A DNA stretch of 64,000 bases from Arthrinium phaeospermum (taxonomy: Eukaryota; Ascomycota; Sordariomycetes; Amphisphaeriales; Apiosporaceae), in assembly GCA_006503535.1 (NCBI GenBank), contig QYRS01000006.1:2232001-2296000 (forward strand). Reading direction: 5' to 3'. How positions within the stretch are numbered: the first letter of the stretch is position 1; the number at the start of each line of letters is the position of its first letter. Below, piece after piece: positions 1-11,778 of the stretch. The notes below the pieces were generated by a model. The model worked only from the letters and a program-made list of their open reading frames with translations. It was not told the DNA's origin and searched no databases. The position numbers were made by a program, and so were the translations under genes.

Positions 1-189
1 GATGCTGTTGATGAGGTGGATCCCAAACGTGGGATCGGATACCTATCTTCGACGATAAGCAAGCTGCAGGTTAGTCCATCCCGAGCCCTATGTACATGTG
101 CTTGGAACGAGCTTTTTTTCCTCTGGACCGATCGGGCGTCGACTTCGGGTGGCGGCCGTTCGCGCAGACTCCATTGATGATGAGATCGG

Positions 190-213
190 CAGGCGGGCAG
201 GCGGGCAGGCGGG
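190..213. repeat. Three-copy 8-nt tandem repeat
   Basis: Three perfect direct copies of CAGGCGGG lie head to tail. This is a simple GC-rich minisatellite-like tract in non-coding DNA, and no function is evident. Confidence 0.85.
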
Positions 214-708
214 CTTATGATTCCTGTGGAGTTCTGGATTTGCGATTGCCGCGTCAATCTGCGTAGCGACCGAACTTGACCATCTCCCGTCCAGAACCAC
301 CCCATGAGCTAATGCAATCTTGGCCCTGCAGGCTTGCGGATCAGGACAAGAGGCGCTTGCTGCTAGCGACAGAAGGCCCTTCGCAGTGTCCGTACTTACA
401 GTAGCACCACACGCAAATCCAGCAGCAAGCAACTCACGCGTTTTCCCAAGCTCGCGCGACAATGGGAGCTTCACCGCTGTGCCGCTGCGTCGCAGGATTT
501 GCGCCAAGCCGACCAACGACGACCGGGTGCCGGTTGATCAGTTGAACTTACCATCCCCTCGGGAACCTGCCAACAACAAAGAAAAGCCGCCATTCGTGCG
601 GCTCGGCGCACCCGAACAGAGATCAAACAAAACAACGCCAGATAGAGACCCCTAACTTTGCTGTCAGAATCCCGTTCCTGCATATGCCGTTTGATCGTCC
701 CCTAGGCA

Positions 709-734
709 CCCCCCCCCCCCCCCCCCCCCCCCCC
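709..734. repeat. Poly-C homopolymer, 26 nt
   Basis: An uninterrupted run of 26 C on the + strand sits between GGCA and TCGTATATATG. It is far longer than any other homopolymer in the window. It may be a real G-tract on the other strand, able to form four-stranded structure, or an assembly or sequencing length artefact. Its exact length should not be trusted. Confidence 0.9.
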
Positions 735-1264
735 TCGTATATATGTATGTAGTAGTAGCATTCCACCGCCAATTGCCCAATGAGGGCGTTCAGGCGCGTC
801 CAGTTCCTGCTAGGCGTCCCGCCCCGAGGGTACGTTGCAGGCCCCATAAAACCCGAGACGCCCGAGGTCTCAAGGAGATAGGCGGCCCGCTCCCGCCTAG
901 TCAAAGTCGCGATAACCACAACCAGGTTGCCAGATACCACACACAATTGCCGGGTTAAACTCCTTCCATGCTAGAAAAGGAAGAAAGTGATAAGAAAACA
1001 ACACCACTCCACACTCACTACCGGACCAGCCGTAGCAGCTGTCTCGCCTACTCCCGACTTTCTAACGGCGCCTCGTGGGCAGACCGAGAGCCACGTGCTT
1101 GGTGCACAATCACTCCGAAACCAGGTCGATATTAAAGCACTACGCTTGAATATGCTAGTTTATACTAGCTGGTATAATAATTATACACCCCCCATCTCCG
1201 TGTTTTGTTTGGATGGCTTGGCTTCCTGTAACCCGCCTCACCTCACAAATTTCAGTTGCCCGTT

Positions 1265-1837
1265 TCATGCTAAGGACGCACAACTACGCGGATGGTGAAA
1301 CTTGTGCACGTGGTGTGCCCGTGTCGGCCAGACGCCGGCATACACGTGCCGGAGAACAGTCAGCTGGCGAACGGGCTCGGCGTAGACCTGGCCTTTCTGT
1401 GTATGGGGTGGGTAGATAGTGGCGTTCCAGACGAACAGCCTCACTGTATAAAACTCTGCCGGCTCTAGTTTGCACGTGCCAGGTTGTAGCCTCTTCATCA
1501 GTTGGAAGGGTGATAGAGATCTGCAATCGATATATTCATTACTAATCAGCGAGCGAGTATGATGCTGCCTGATGCCAATGTTCATGGAGATGGGAGGGTA
1601 GAACTCGTTCTCCCACACTACAGAGAACTCAAACACACTACTTAAAGGAAGCTTATTCGTATTATTACTGTTGTGATCTATATGCCTGAAAGATAGGATA
1701 CACTTGCGTTTCAGTGATGATATGAAATTGCTGGTAATAACGCTGTTGACGGACGAAGTGAGTATAGTCTTAGTCAGCATATAGTATAAAGTGTCGGAAG
1801 ACGATTGTATATCCCAATGTATTTCCAGTGTATTCAT
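1265..1837 (-). CDS. Unassigned 190-codon ORF
   Basis: An uninterrupted ATG-to-stop frame of 190 codons lies in AT-rich DNA, where a chance ORF of this length is less expected than in the GC-rich parts of the window. I do not recognise a family. The centre has the texture of a real protein, with alternating hydrophobic and polar residues, cysteines and several YPP/IYPP turns (about residues 70-150). The last 40 residues are rich in His and Arg and look less natural. There is no signal peptide or membrane segment. It stands alone in a gene-poor region with no neighbour to suggest a role. It could be a lineage-specific gene, a decayed exon or chance. Confidence 0.25.
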   Translation of the reverse strand: MNTLEIHWDIQSSSDTLYYMLTKTILTSSVNSVITSNFISSLKRKCILSFRHIDHNSNNTNKLPLSSVFEFSVVWENEFYPPISMNIGIRQHHTRSLISNEYIDCRSLSPFQLMKRLQPGTCKLEPAEFYTVRLFVWNATIYPPHTQKGQVYAEPVRQLTVLRHVYAGVWPTRAHHVHKFHHPRSCASLA

Positions 1838-4800
1838 TGTCGTAACCTTGTCTTATACTATCATGGATCGTTGAACACTAGGCGTCGAATCCCAGTGATC
1901 ATCACATGAATAACCTTGATAATAACCCCCAGGGTGTCATAACAGGTCTTGACGGCCATGCCAGCTTGTGGTCATGTGGCAAACTGGAACACGGATCTCT
2001 ACGTGGTCATGTTGTGTAGATTCTGGTTGAGGATCATCTAGTCGGCTGACAGCAAACACGCCAACAAGACGAACAAAGAGAGCCATTCCGCCACCTTAAA
2101 CCTGGTTTCAGTCTCATGACGAGACAATTTACACATGCATATGCCACCCGGCAACCGACATGATGTGATCTTGACACCTCAACTAGTGTCATCCACTCTT
2201 CTAAGCTTATTATCTTAAAAGGGACCGACTCAGGGAGGCGCATCAGGGAGGGTCAAACATTGACGTTCGAGACACGACATACTCCACTGCTGACGGCTGC
2301 TGACGATGGCCATATATACTACTCCAAAGTCTAGAACCCTCGTTTGGGTTATCCGGAACATTGATCTGTCTACTTAAGTGAGTGTGTATGCGGGTGGATG
2401 TTGATGAGAATCACTCTTTAATAGCTAGGGAGCTAGGTCAACACCAGTATCTGGATTTAGCAACGCAACGAGGAGGATTTCAATACCATGGGGTGGTTAT
2501 AGCTCCACCGGGAGACCTGCATGGCTTTGATCAGCAGCATTGGAGTTGTGTTGTCCAGGGCTTATGCCCGAAATTACAAGCACTCCCATTATCATGGGTG
2601 ACTTATACGCGGGGTCCTGGTTGGCAAGTTGGGCACAGCCGACGTCAAACGGAGATCAAAGGCCTGAGACAAGGAGGGGTCGTACTAGACACGAAAACCG
2701 AAAGGGTGATGGCAATACCGGGCCAACAGGATATTGTTGTGATTCGCTATTTACTTTGCCATTGAATTGCCCCTCGCGCTTAAGGGAAGCACTCTACAAT
2801 CCGGTGCGGTATGCTTTAAGTCGGCAGTTGGGCGACCCCTCCAATAACCGGCGACTTTCATGCCCTTGGCGCACCTGAGGACAGGTAGCAATGGAATGCC
2901 AGCCGACAATCGCACGCCATTAGGTCAAAACACGAGCTCTTCTGTGGCCCTTCACCTTGCAAGCCGGTTGATGATCAATCAACGGATCGTTGTTGCGTTG
3001 TGGGTGTGGCTTAGGCTAGGTAGAATATTACGAGGATTGCAACGTGTTAGCCGCCAATCCGGGTCCCCCAAGGTTCCCCAGAAAAAAAGGGTTGCAGGGG
3101 TATTTCAAGATTTGGGAAATGGGAACTCGCGCTGCGCATGTCATGGAAATCATGCGCCTCATGCAATTTGCACAATGATGCCCTCGGGGAAGTATCGGGC
3201 TGCCGCTCGATAGGCAATATCCCCAGAAAGTACGTGGTCAGTCATGATCATGGAGACCGAGGCAGGCTGCTGATAATGCCCGCCACGACCCTCCGACACA
3301 CGCCGGTTGCCCATCGAGACGGAATATCAGATCGCCACCCCGCGCTCTAGGCCCCTGCGGAGTGAGATGGTCTCTCAATGCGCATTGTGGCCAGCAAGCA
3401 TACACCCGCACCCTTGAATTATTGTTCGCGAATATGATCTGCCCGGGGCCCTTGAACAAGTCTTTTATGCGTGCCTGCTACCAGCTGTGGTCACGCCAGT
3501 CCCCGGTGAAGCATAATTTTCCCAGCTGTTGACGTAGTATTGTGCCCTTTTATATGTTTTAAATGGGCTGCTCGATGTACTGTCTACCGGAAAATAGGCC
3601 TGTAGATACTTGGGCAAGGGTGCGAAACGGAGTATATTGACGAACAATAATTCAAGGGTGCGGGTGTATGCTGATGATGTTGCTACTGCTGCTGCTGCTG
3701 ATGCTTCTGTCAACTGTCAGTCTGTTTCTGACGTGACTTGGACGGCGTGGCAGTAACACGAAGTCGACGAGAGACAAGAGGCTGCGAGAGACACATGTTG
3801 CAGATCCGCGAGGTCGCCACTCATCATCACATCACCCGAGCTGAAAGAGAGTTCAGTGGACATTGGCCCGATGCCCGAGCGCACCGTCGTTGAATCAATT
3901 CGTGCCCAAGATGCCGGAATAAAACCTCGTCAATCAGGGCAGGTGAAGTTAAAGATGGTATAGTTGCTTCCGTGCCCAAAGGAGCCCGGGCCGCGAGGCG
4001 GGCAGCACGGCGCAAAAAAACCAAGTCAATCTGCCTATAGTGCCTAGGTATGTACTACTAGTCGGATGATCCGACATCGCGGGTGCGATTATCTTTAAAG
4101 GGTCTCTTTGCAGGCTCTGCCCTGCTACTTAGTTCTGCCGAGCAGAAACAGATCTCGCTGCGGCTGAGCGCTCCAAGGGTTGCATGGTGAGGCCAAAGCT
4201 TTTTTCTTGTTATTACCAGGTCGTAGTGCAGGGAGCCGGGGAGGAATAAAAGGATGCAGGGCCAAGGAAGCAACCCCTGAACGCATAATTTTGTTAAGCA
4301 GCCGACATTGGTGGCAATTATACCACTTTGATTAATTTATTCGTATTTGCTGACATTTGTTGACATTGGGAGCACACGCACACGATGACATAGTTTGTTT
4401 TGATCCTACGGCGCGGCCAAAATAGATATGAGGCGTTTTTCTGATCCTCTGCCCCTCGCTTGGAGCTGACTGACTTGGCTGCATGTCGAAGGTCGAATGA
4501 GAGTTTTGTTGCCAATTGGTTTCAGTCGCAAACTCTCTCGTCCCTCGTAAGCTAATTGGAGTTGGGACGACTTCCCGATGGTCTCTGAGGGCGGCAGCCG
4601 CCTTCATTATGACGGGTTCTCGACTGCGGCCCTACTAGTGACAGCTACTGCCAGTAGTAGTCCTGCTTAGCTGCGTGCACCTAGAATAGAACGAGTGGGT
4701 TTTGTAGGTATGGCATGTAGTGCATACCTAGGTACATGCTGTATAGGTCGTGTATGTACTACTTTATAATGTGAGTACTATGTCAGGAGCCTGTACGAGG

Positions 4801-7200
4801 ATAGCTCATTTGATCAAGTTGGCATAAGAGACGTTGGTCTCTTATGCTTGTTTTACTAGCCATATCCTAGAGGGATCTTTCCTGTAGAAATCGCAGCCGG
4901 CGGCTGGATCTCTTTAATTGCTTAATCCCCCGCCAGGCTACAGAGCGGTTGCGAGTCAGTCAAGCGTTGCCTTTCGCGCGCGAGCCGCGGGGGACCATGG
5001 TGAGGATCAGGCCAAATGCAGCTTGTTCTGTTCTGGGGATTGGTGCCACGGTGCGAAGATGGCCGCTTTGCTTCGCGGGCTCTGTCTGGGCAAGCTGGGC
5101 TGGGCTGGGGGGCTGAGGAAGGGCCCGCTTGGCTCGACTTTCCCAACGGGCCCGCATCCCGAGATCTCTAGGGCCTTGCCAGTCGGGTGAGGAGTGGTGT
5201 TGGTACAAGTTCTTTGCGCTACAGAGCTGATTGGCTCGCGGGCGTTTAGCGGTGTATGGACGCCCGGTGTGTGCGCTTATGCACACTTATGCACGAGGGA
5301 GATAAAATAAACAACGCGCTGCGGTTCAGTCCACCTGTTTTGCAATGTTTCGCAAGTTGGCATGTACCACGTGTAAGAGGCTCAAGCCGTGGCATCAAAT
5401 CAACTGCGCGCTGCCTACCCCCCTTTTTTTGAATAAAAAAACATAGGGTCCAAGGGTTTTTTTTCGTCAAGCCATCCACGCCTCATGACGAGCGAGAGCC
5501 AGCTCAGGAATGACAACAGTTCCTGCAATAGCGTCGCAGCGAGCCCCGTCCCCAACCGATGGGTTTGACGTGCATCTTTCACGAGCATGCGCAGCGATGC
5601 ACGATGGCGTAGGTACGACAGATACGATGGGTTCAATAGTCTGTGACTGGCTGGCTCTCTCGGCATGTGAAGTGCGTAACACGTAACAGTAAGGTTTCCG
5701 TTGGCTGTCTATTATTGCAAGCCCAGGCAGCTGAGTTCAGGGCCAAGGCGGGAACTCTCATGGTTACACGGCGCATACGAATTAGTAGTCGTAACCCCAA
5801 GACACGCACAAAGGCTGTTGAGATGAGATAGGCAATAATATAGTGGCCTGATACGACACAGGCTGATGATGGGCGCCAGATGGCACATGCATAGGAACAT
5901 GATCGCCTCATGCCCGGGTATTACGCATACCACTTGTACAATACTTTGCCAACCTACACCTACACCTTCACCGTACACACACCGAGCCGAGTCAGTCGAC
6001 CGGACTAGCATGAGTGATCAGATACCAGATCAGGACAGACCAGCCTCTCTATTCAGTTTGAGGCTTCCCACAATCCAGCAAAAGGGGAACTGAACCCCCC
6101 ATTCCGCGGAGCTAGCATCCGAGTCAATATGTACTAACACCGACTGCCTAGTGGTAACAGTCACCGACGGGATGCGCAAGTAACAGAATGTAAACAAATG
6201 GCATTTCCATGGGCCAGCCTGGTCGACGATCAAGTGGCGGGGAGGCGATGTGTGTGTACGTGTATCCTGTGTGTACTTGTATCTTGTGTGTATCTTCAAG
6301 TGTGTCCTGTGTGTCCCAGACTATTGCTATCCCATTCCACTTGGGTCGATCCGGAGGGGGAGGGGGAACTGATGCATCACTCATCAGCTCAGGGAATGGA
6401 CGAACTACTACTGCTACTGATCAGAATGTGAGAACTGAACAATACGTGTAGTAAGGACCCTGTCGAACAACAACAAGGTTTGTTTATCATCCAGATCTGT
6501 CTGGCTGTCTCTCTTTGCATCGTATGCCATTCCCAGCCTCTGACTTTCGGATTTTTGTTATTAATGCATGGCTATGTGTCCATAACGGTGAGGGAGGTGA
6601 GGGTGTTTTGCGACCTGGATAGGCCACCGCATGGCCAGTATCGTACTCGGAATCGGCCCAAGGGGTTGGTTTTGTTGCAAATACGGCAAGAACGGGTGGG
6701 ATAATTGGGATTAATCTAGCAATCACGGGGATGTCAATCTCTCAATTTCTGGACGCCTATGCAAGTACCCATATTTCGTACCAAGAGCGCTCGAGGCTCC
6801 ACCGAACCTTCCCTGCTGCTCCTAGCCCCCTTGAAAACGCGTTCGCACGCGCTTTCCCATCGACGTTTGTTTACTTTAAGTGTCAGAGTCGGGCAGGGAT
6901 TGGCTGAATTGAGGACGACGTCGTTTCCACATCTTGCCTTCTCGCCAGTCACCACCAGACCAGGAAGGCTAGTCCTGGTCTGTCCACAGTGCACACCCTG
7001 TAAAACCCACCGAGACTAGCCCACCGGGTAGGGGGGACTGCCTGTGACTGATTGCTTAAACCTGGACGGGACTGGCGACTGGCCCATTTTGGGGGGTGTC
7101 CCTCTAGCCCGCCTTTCACAATCAATCGCGCCTTCCCGTACGTTCTTGTCTAGTCCAAAAGCCAAAACCTAGGGAAAGCCAAAGTCGAGGGTACGCCCGT
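1838..7200. other. Long gene-poor region
   Basis: About 5.4 kb without a gene that I can support. ORFs are all under about 130 codons, overlap on both strands and lack domains. Composition is mixed: AT-rich around 1840-2350, near 50% GC elsewhere, with short GT-rich tracts around 6250-6320. A perfect 11-bp hairpin is at 4822-4847, and two ACGCG motifs lie near 6837-6852. No terminal repeats, target-site duplications or transposase-like frames were found, so I cannot call it a transposon relic. Confidence 0.55.
4822..4847. repeat. Perfect 11-bp inverted repeat with 4-nt loop
   Basis: The arm GCATAAGAGAC is followed by the loop GTTG and then its exact reverse complement GTCTCTTATGC. Such a perfect short hairpin is uncommon by chance. 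There is no adjacent gene for which it is obviously a terminator or operator. Confidence 0.8.
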
Positions 7201-8064
7201 TCGCCCCGTTCGTGTACAATTCGATTCGCCTGTCCACGCCCACGCCCACGCCCACACGCCCACCACACCACACACACATCTCATATCCTAATCCCAATCC
7301 CAATCAATCAGTCACCATCCATCCCTCTCTCACCCTTGGGCCTAGTCCTGTGCCGTGTTTGTGTGTGCTGCCCAATCTGGCCGTCCTTTCTTTCGGATTC
7401 CCTCCTCAGCCCAAACCTGATATTTTTCTTTGCCACATAAACACAACAAAACACCACCTACGTAGCGTTGGTTGCATGTTGATACCCTTACGGCGGTATT
7501 TGACGATCACGCGGAACTAGGGGTTCTGGGGACATAGAGAAAGCGTGCCTTTCCCCGGCCACGCTCGACTCGACTTGCGGTTTCGCGACATCTGAGACAC
7601 ATAATCCTGTCCCGACTTGATGATGTCGTTGTGGTAGATTACCCCTTCCCACTACAAACAACCGATACCACCCCTCCCATATCCTCATCTTATCTTGCTA
7701 CCCTCGGACGGCTCCGTTTGATCCATTACTCAAACAACTCTCTTTTTCTTGACGTGACGGACCGCAAAGTGGACGCATTCCATACCAACTTGCTACTACT
7801 ACAGCCCGCATTCCTTACAGCTGTTTGTTACGCAACGCAACGCACCTAACCGCCAACAATCAACAATTCGACGATACGCTTCGCAAGTCTAGGTATTCCG
7901 CAACGCATACACTTTTTTTTTGATGGTCAGCAATACATGATCGTTGGAGGTTGTCGCCGAGTCTCGACGGAACTCTTGTCCTGTCCGCTCTAATTGTGTG
8001 CTCCTGCCGACAACAAAAGCGCTTGCTTTCTCAACCACGCGACTTTCGCATTCCGCCTAACACC
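7201..8064 (+). promoter_or_regulatory. Pyrimidine-rich upstream region and probable 5' leader of wee1
   Basis: The roughly 860 nt before the Wee1 start codon are rich in C/CT tracts, with CCCACG repeats near 7230-7260, typical of ascomycete promoters and leaders. A 102-codon ATG frame (7212-7520) and other short upstream ATG frames lie within it. If transcribed they would act as upstream ORFs, but the transcription start cannot be seen. Further upstream, at 6837-6842, is an ACGCGT element. Confidence 0.4.
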
Positions 8065-11000
8065 ATGTCTTTTGGAAACAGTGGTGGAGGCACTCTGACG
8101 CTGCCCAGCCCTACGCATCACAATCACATTGATGTGCAGTCAGCTGTGCGCACCCTACGACGCTCGATTTCGCGCTCGCCATCCAAGTTCAACCTTTCGC
8201 GCAGTGCTTCGCAAGGCTCAGACCTTTCCTGCACCTCCCCCGCATCGCAACAATCGCCCACACCCGCGTCGCCTTCCATGCGCCGCATGGCCTCGCAGCA
8301 ATTCTTCAGCAGCCCAACCAACGCGCAAGCTCCTACAGCAAACCAGATCCTTGCGCAATCGCATACGCCTCTCGCAACGCCTTTCCGACCCAGCGCGAAG
8401 TTATCCCTCCGATCTGGAAAATCCGCATCCAAGATTGTCAGCCCTTCAGGACTTGGTTCCGCCTCCAAGTCCATATCCAGACGCGCATCGCCCAAGAGCC
8501 CGTCAAAACGCGCCCTGAACTCCGCACCCACGACTGCTGGCAACTCGACGCCTTCGTCATCCCTCGAAGTTGACGTGTCGGGCCAGGAGAATTTCGGCCT
8601 CTTTAGCGCGCGCAGCCCGGCACCGCGCAGGAGCTTTGAGAAGTCTAAGAACCGTCACAGCATGCACCTCGACGTGTCCGGCGCATCACAAGGAATGTCT
8701 CGTTATCCTGAAGGCGCTCTTACGCCCACCGCGACAGCCAGCCCGCTGAAGCGCAGCGACGCGACCGTGGATCTCGATCAAACCACCTTCGGCAGCCCGA
8801 AGGCCAAGCGTAGGAGTTATGGCCCTTCGAGCTTCGGAAGCGACTTCAATGTGTTTGAGCAGGGTCCCAAGTCGCCGAATTTCGACATCCATGACGAGTC
8901 GACACGAGAGTATGATTGGGCTGGTGGCTCAATTGGCGACAACTACTCTACCGAGTCTCGCGCGTCTCCTGCCGTACCAGTTGTAGTACCAAGACGTGCC
9001 GGCTCCTTGCGCAGGTCGACGCTGCAACAGCGAGAGCGAACATCGTGGGGCAAGCGCCAGGCTGCTATGAAACTGGCCGAACTCCAGAACAATGGCACGA
9101 GTACTCCCGTTAAGGGCAGGCCCCGATTGTCTCTGGACCACTACATGCCGCCTCCCCAACGCGATAGCCCCTTTGGAACCCCAACGCCTCTTCTTAACCC
9201 GTCTGTTCACAATGTTACTCAGCAACAGCAGTTGCAACCACAGTCGCAACAGGCTCATCCTCTTTCGCGTACCATGACGGCATCGTCGTCAAACTCGAGC
9301 ATCCCCGATGAGTCGCCCACGCATTTCCCTTCGATCAGCGAGAAGCCAAGGGCTCCCATGAACTGGTCGAAGAGCTTGCCCATCGGTGCAGTCCGCCCTA
9401 CTGCTGATGACGAGTTCAGCAATGTGGGAAGCGTATCAACGCCTGACTACAAAGATGCCAAGCCATTCTTTGGTGCTTTTGCCTCAACTGGCCTGGTCTC
9501 CAAGATGACTCGCAACCCCGAGTTAGAGCCTATTGGCCGTGGAGGAGCCGCCGTGCCTGACACCCCTTGCAAGAAGCAATACAACGGCTTTGCTACGTAC
9601 CCACAGCCGATGCCCGGCAGTGCCATGAAGGGTCGCGGCAAGCACATCAAACACACTTTTGGCGCCCCCTCTACTCCTTTCAACCCCATGGGAAGCCAAA
9701 GCGAAGGCCAGAACACATTCGGCCAGCCGGCCAGCCGACCAGGCCTCTTCAGTGGCTTCGGCTCAAGACACACTCGAAAGGGCAGTCTGCTAAGCCTTTA
9801 CAGCGACGATGGACGAGTTAGCCCCGTCGACACTTCTGGGGATAGTTTCATGACTACTGATCTGGACCTACCACCTACCCCTACCAAACATCAGCTTCTC
9901 GACGAAGAGGCTGGAAGCACTACGCCGAATGACAGCCCTACCGCCAACCGCCACGCTGCTGTCCCGACCTCTGCATTTGGTATCGGCAAGTGGCAACACC
10001 AAGATACCTTTGCAACTTGTGAGTACACCCCATCAAAGGGGTCCTGCAACAGTATTGCGGGTGTCTATGATGCATCAGCCGATGAAGCTTCAGAATCACC
10101 TTCAAGCGCCGTTTCAGCGACTTCTGCCCCTATTTCTTATTCTTTACCGTCGTTCAGTCGAACTCGAGCCAAGCGTGGATCTCTTTCCACACCTTCGCCG
10201 CTCGAGACGAAGACTATGGCGGTAACAGATAAAATTGCAAAGAGAGTCGAGTTTGCTAAATATTTGTCCGTGGTTTCAGCGAGTCCGTTGGAACGAATAG
10301 ATTTTGCTGAAAAGGCATCGCCCAAAACACCTATCGAGGCTGTGGCACCCCTAGATGCCAGCCGCCTATCCATCTCGAATCCCAACGACAGGCTCTTATT
10401 CCCTTCCATTGGCGGTAAGAAGTCGTTGTTCCCGCCTGCCACTCCTACAACACGGCATGACGCTTTCCCTCTGTTTTCTGAGCGGCGAGCTATTACACCC
10501 ACAAATGGACTGGGCCTCCAAGAAGCGGATGCTTCTCTGCTCGACCGTTTCGGAAAGGTCGAGTACATTGGTCAGGGCGAATTCTCTCAGGTTTATAAAG
10601 TCGTGAAATCCGCTCGACCTGAAGGTCTTGACCAAACCATCTCCTTTAGCACCCCGACACACACACCCAAGTCACCCTCTCATAACGATGTATTTGCCGT
10701 GAAGAAACTCCGGCTTCCCTTCAAGGGTACCAGTGACCGGGCGCTTAGAATGCGCGAAGTTTCCGCTCTCGAGGCACTTCGCGGCGCCGAACATATCGTT
10801 CAGCTCATCGACAGCTGGGAGGAGAGGAACAACCTCTACATCCAAACTGAGTACTGCGAAGAGGGCAGTCTCGACCTCTTCCTGGCGAAGGTCGGCCTCA
10901 AGGGCAGACTTGACGATTTCCGTATCTGGAAGATTATGCTGGAGCTGTGCCAGGTAAGCCCATTCTGTCATCATCCTGCAACCGTCCCGTACTAATATCA

Positions 11001-11778
11001 CTTGCAGGGCCTCCAGCACATCCATAACGCCGGCTTTGTCCACCTGGACTTGAAGCCAGCAAACATCCTCATTAACTTTGAGGGTACTCTCAAGATCGGC
11101 GACTTTGGTATGGCTGCGGCTCTACCAATTGAGAAGGGTCCCGATTTCGAGGGAGACCGCGAGTACTTGGCTCTGGAGGTGCTCCGCGGAGAAATCGAGA
11201 AGCCTGCCGACGTTTTCTCCCTCGGTCTCATCATGCTCGAGATTGCCGCCAATGTCAAGCTACCTGACAACGGCGCCACCTGGACCGCACTGAGGAAAGA
11301 CGACTTTAGCGAGGTTCCTGTCCTGACTCAGGACGCCAACTCTGTGGTGCGGGATGCTACGGGCATGCCAATTGATGAGACTGATCGCAGTGTCAGCTCG
11401 TCCGACGAAAGCGCCTCCATGAAGCCCATTCGCCGCAGTTACACTTTCCGCAATGCTGGCAGATATTCCGGTAACCTCTTTGGTGCTGTAAAGAAGGCGG
11501 AACTTCTCGACCCCCCGGATTTCATGAAGGATCCTGACAACTCAAACTCTCTCGACAATGTTGTCAAGTGGCTCCTGACTTCAGACCCTGCCACTCGACC
11601 ATCGGTCTCCCAACTACTTGAGCTGCGCTCTCTGCATTGGGTTGCTGCTCGCCAGCGCGCCGGTGCTACTGTATACGAAGGCAATTGGGGCCCTTCAGAT
11701 GAGTCTTTGGAGCCTAGAACGCCTCTCACTCTCGACACCTCACCTGATACCCCCGACACGGAGATGACAGACGTTTAA
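8065..11778 (+). CDS. wee1: Wee1-family cell-cycle protein kinase
   Basis: Two exons (8065-10953 and 11008-11778) joined through a 54-nt intron with GTAAGC donor and TACTAAT branch site give 1219 aa. The Wee1/Swe1 family phosphorylates the inhibitory tyrosine of the main CDK and so delays mitotic entry; action is nuclear and cytoplasmic. The first ~800 residues are Ser/Pro-rich, low-complexity and probably disordered, with many S/T-P sites. The kinase domain spans about 829-1175: glycine loop GQGEF near 836-840, VAIK-type lysine at about 880, HLDLKPAN near 975 and DFG near 995. The activation segment reads EGDREYLALE in place of the usual APE, as in Wee1 proteins. The ATG at 8065 follows CACC; the frame runs 38 codons further upstream but without an ATG. 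Family assignment is firm. Confidence 0.95.

Larger units (their letters stand above)
178..1264. other. Gene-poor stretch, no gene seen
   Basis: Only short ORFs overlapping on both strands are present and none has a recognisable domain or plausible splice structure. The stretch holds a three-copy 8-nt tandem repeat (CAGGCGGG, 190-213) and a 26-nt C homopolymer (709-734). Composition changes from about even GC to AT-rich near 1150. Confidence 0.6.

Noticed and set aside
1..177. Open frame from the window edge that could be the 3' end of an upstream gene (DAVDEVDPKRGIGYLSS...)
   Set aside because: Only about 58 codons are visible, the second half looks non-coding and no domain is seen. A GTTAGT at 70 could be a donor, but this cannot be decided without the preceding sequence.
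2382..2878. ORF with a IIMGDLYA segment faintly like the GDxNA motif of LINE-type endonucleases
   Set aside because: A single short match with no reverse-transcriptase motifs or repeat ends nearby; chance is more likely.
1838..7200. RIP-degraded transposon as the explanation of the gene-poor region
   Set aside because: Composition is not strongly AT-shifted overall and no terminal repeats or transposase-like frames are visible. A TpA/ApT index and a genome-wide repeat search would be decisive.
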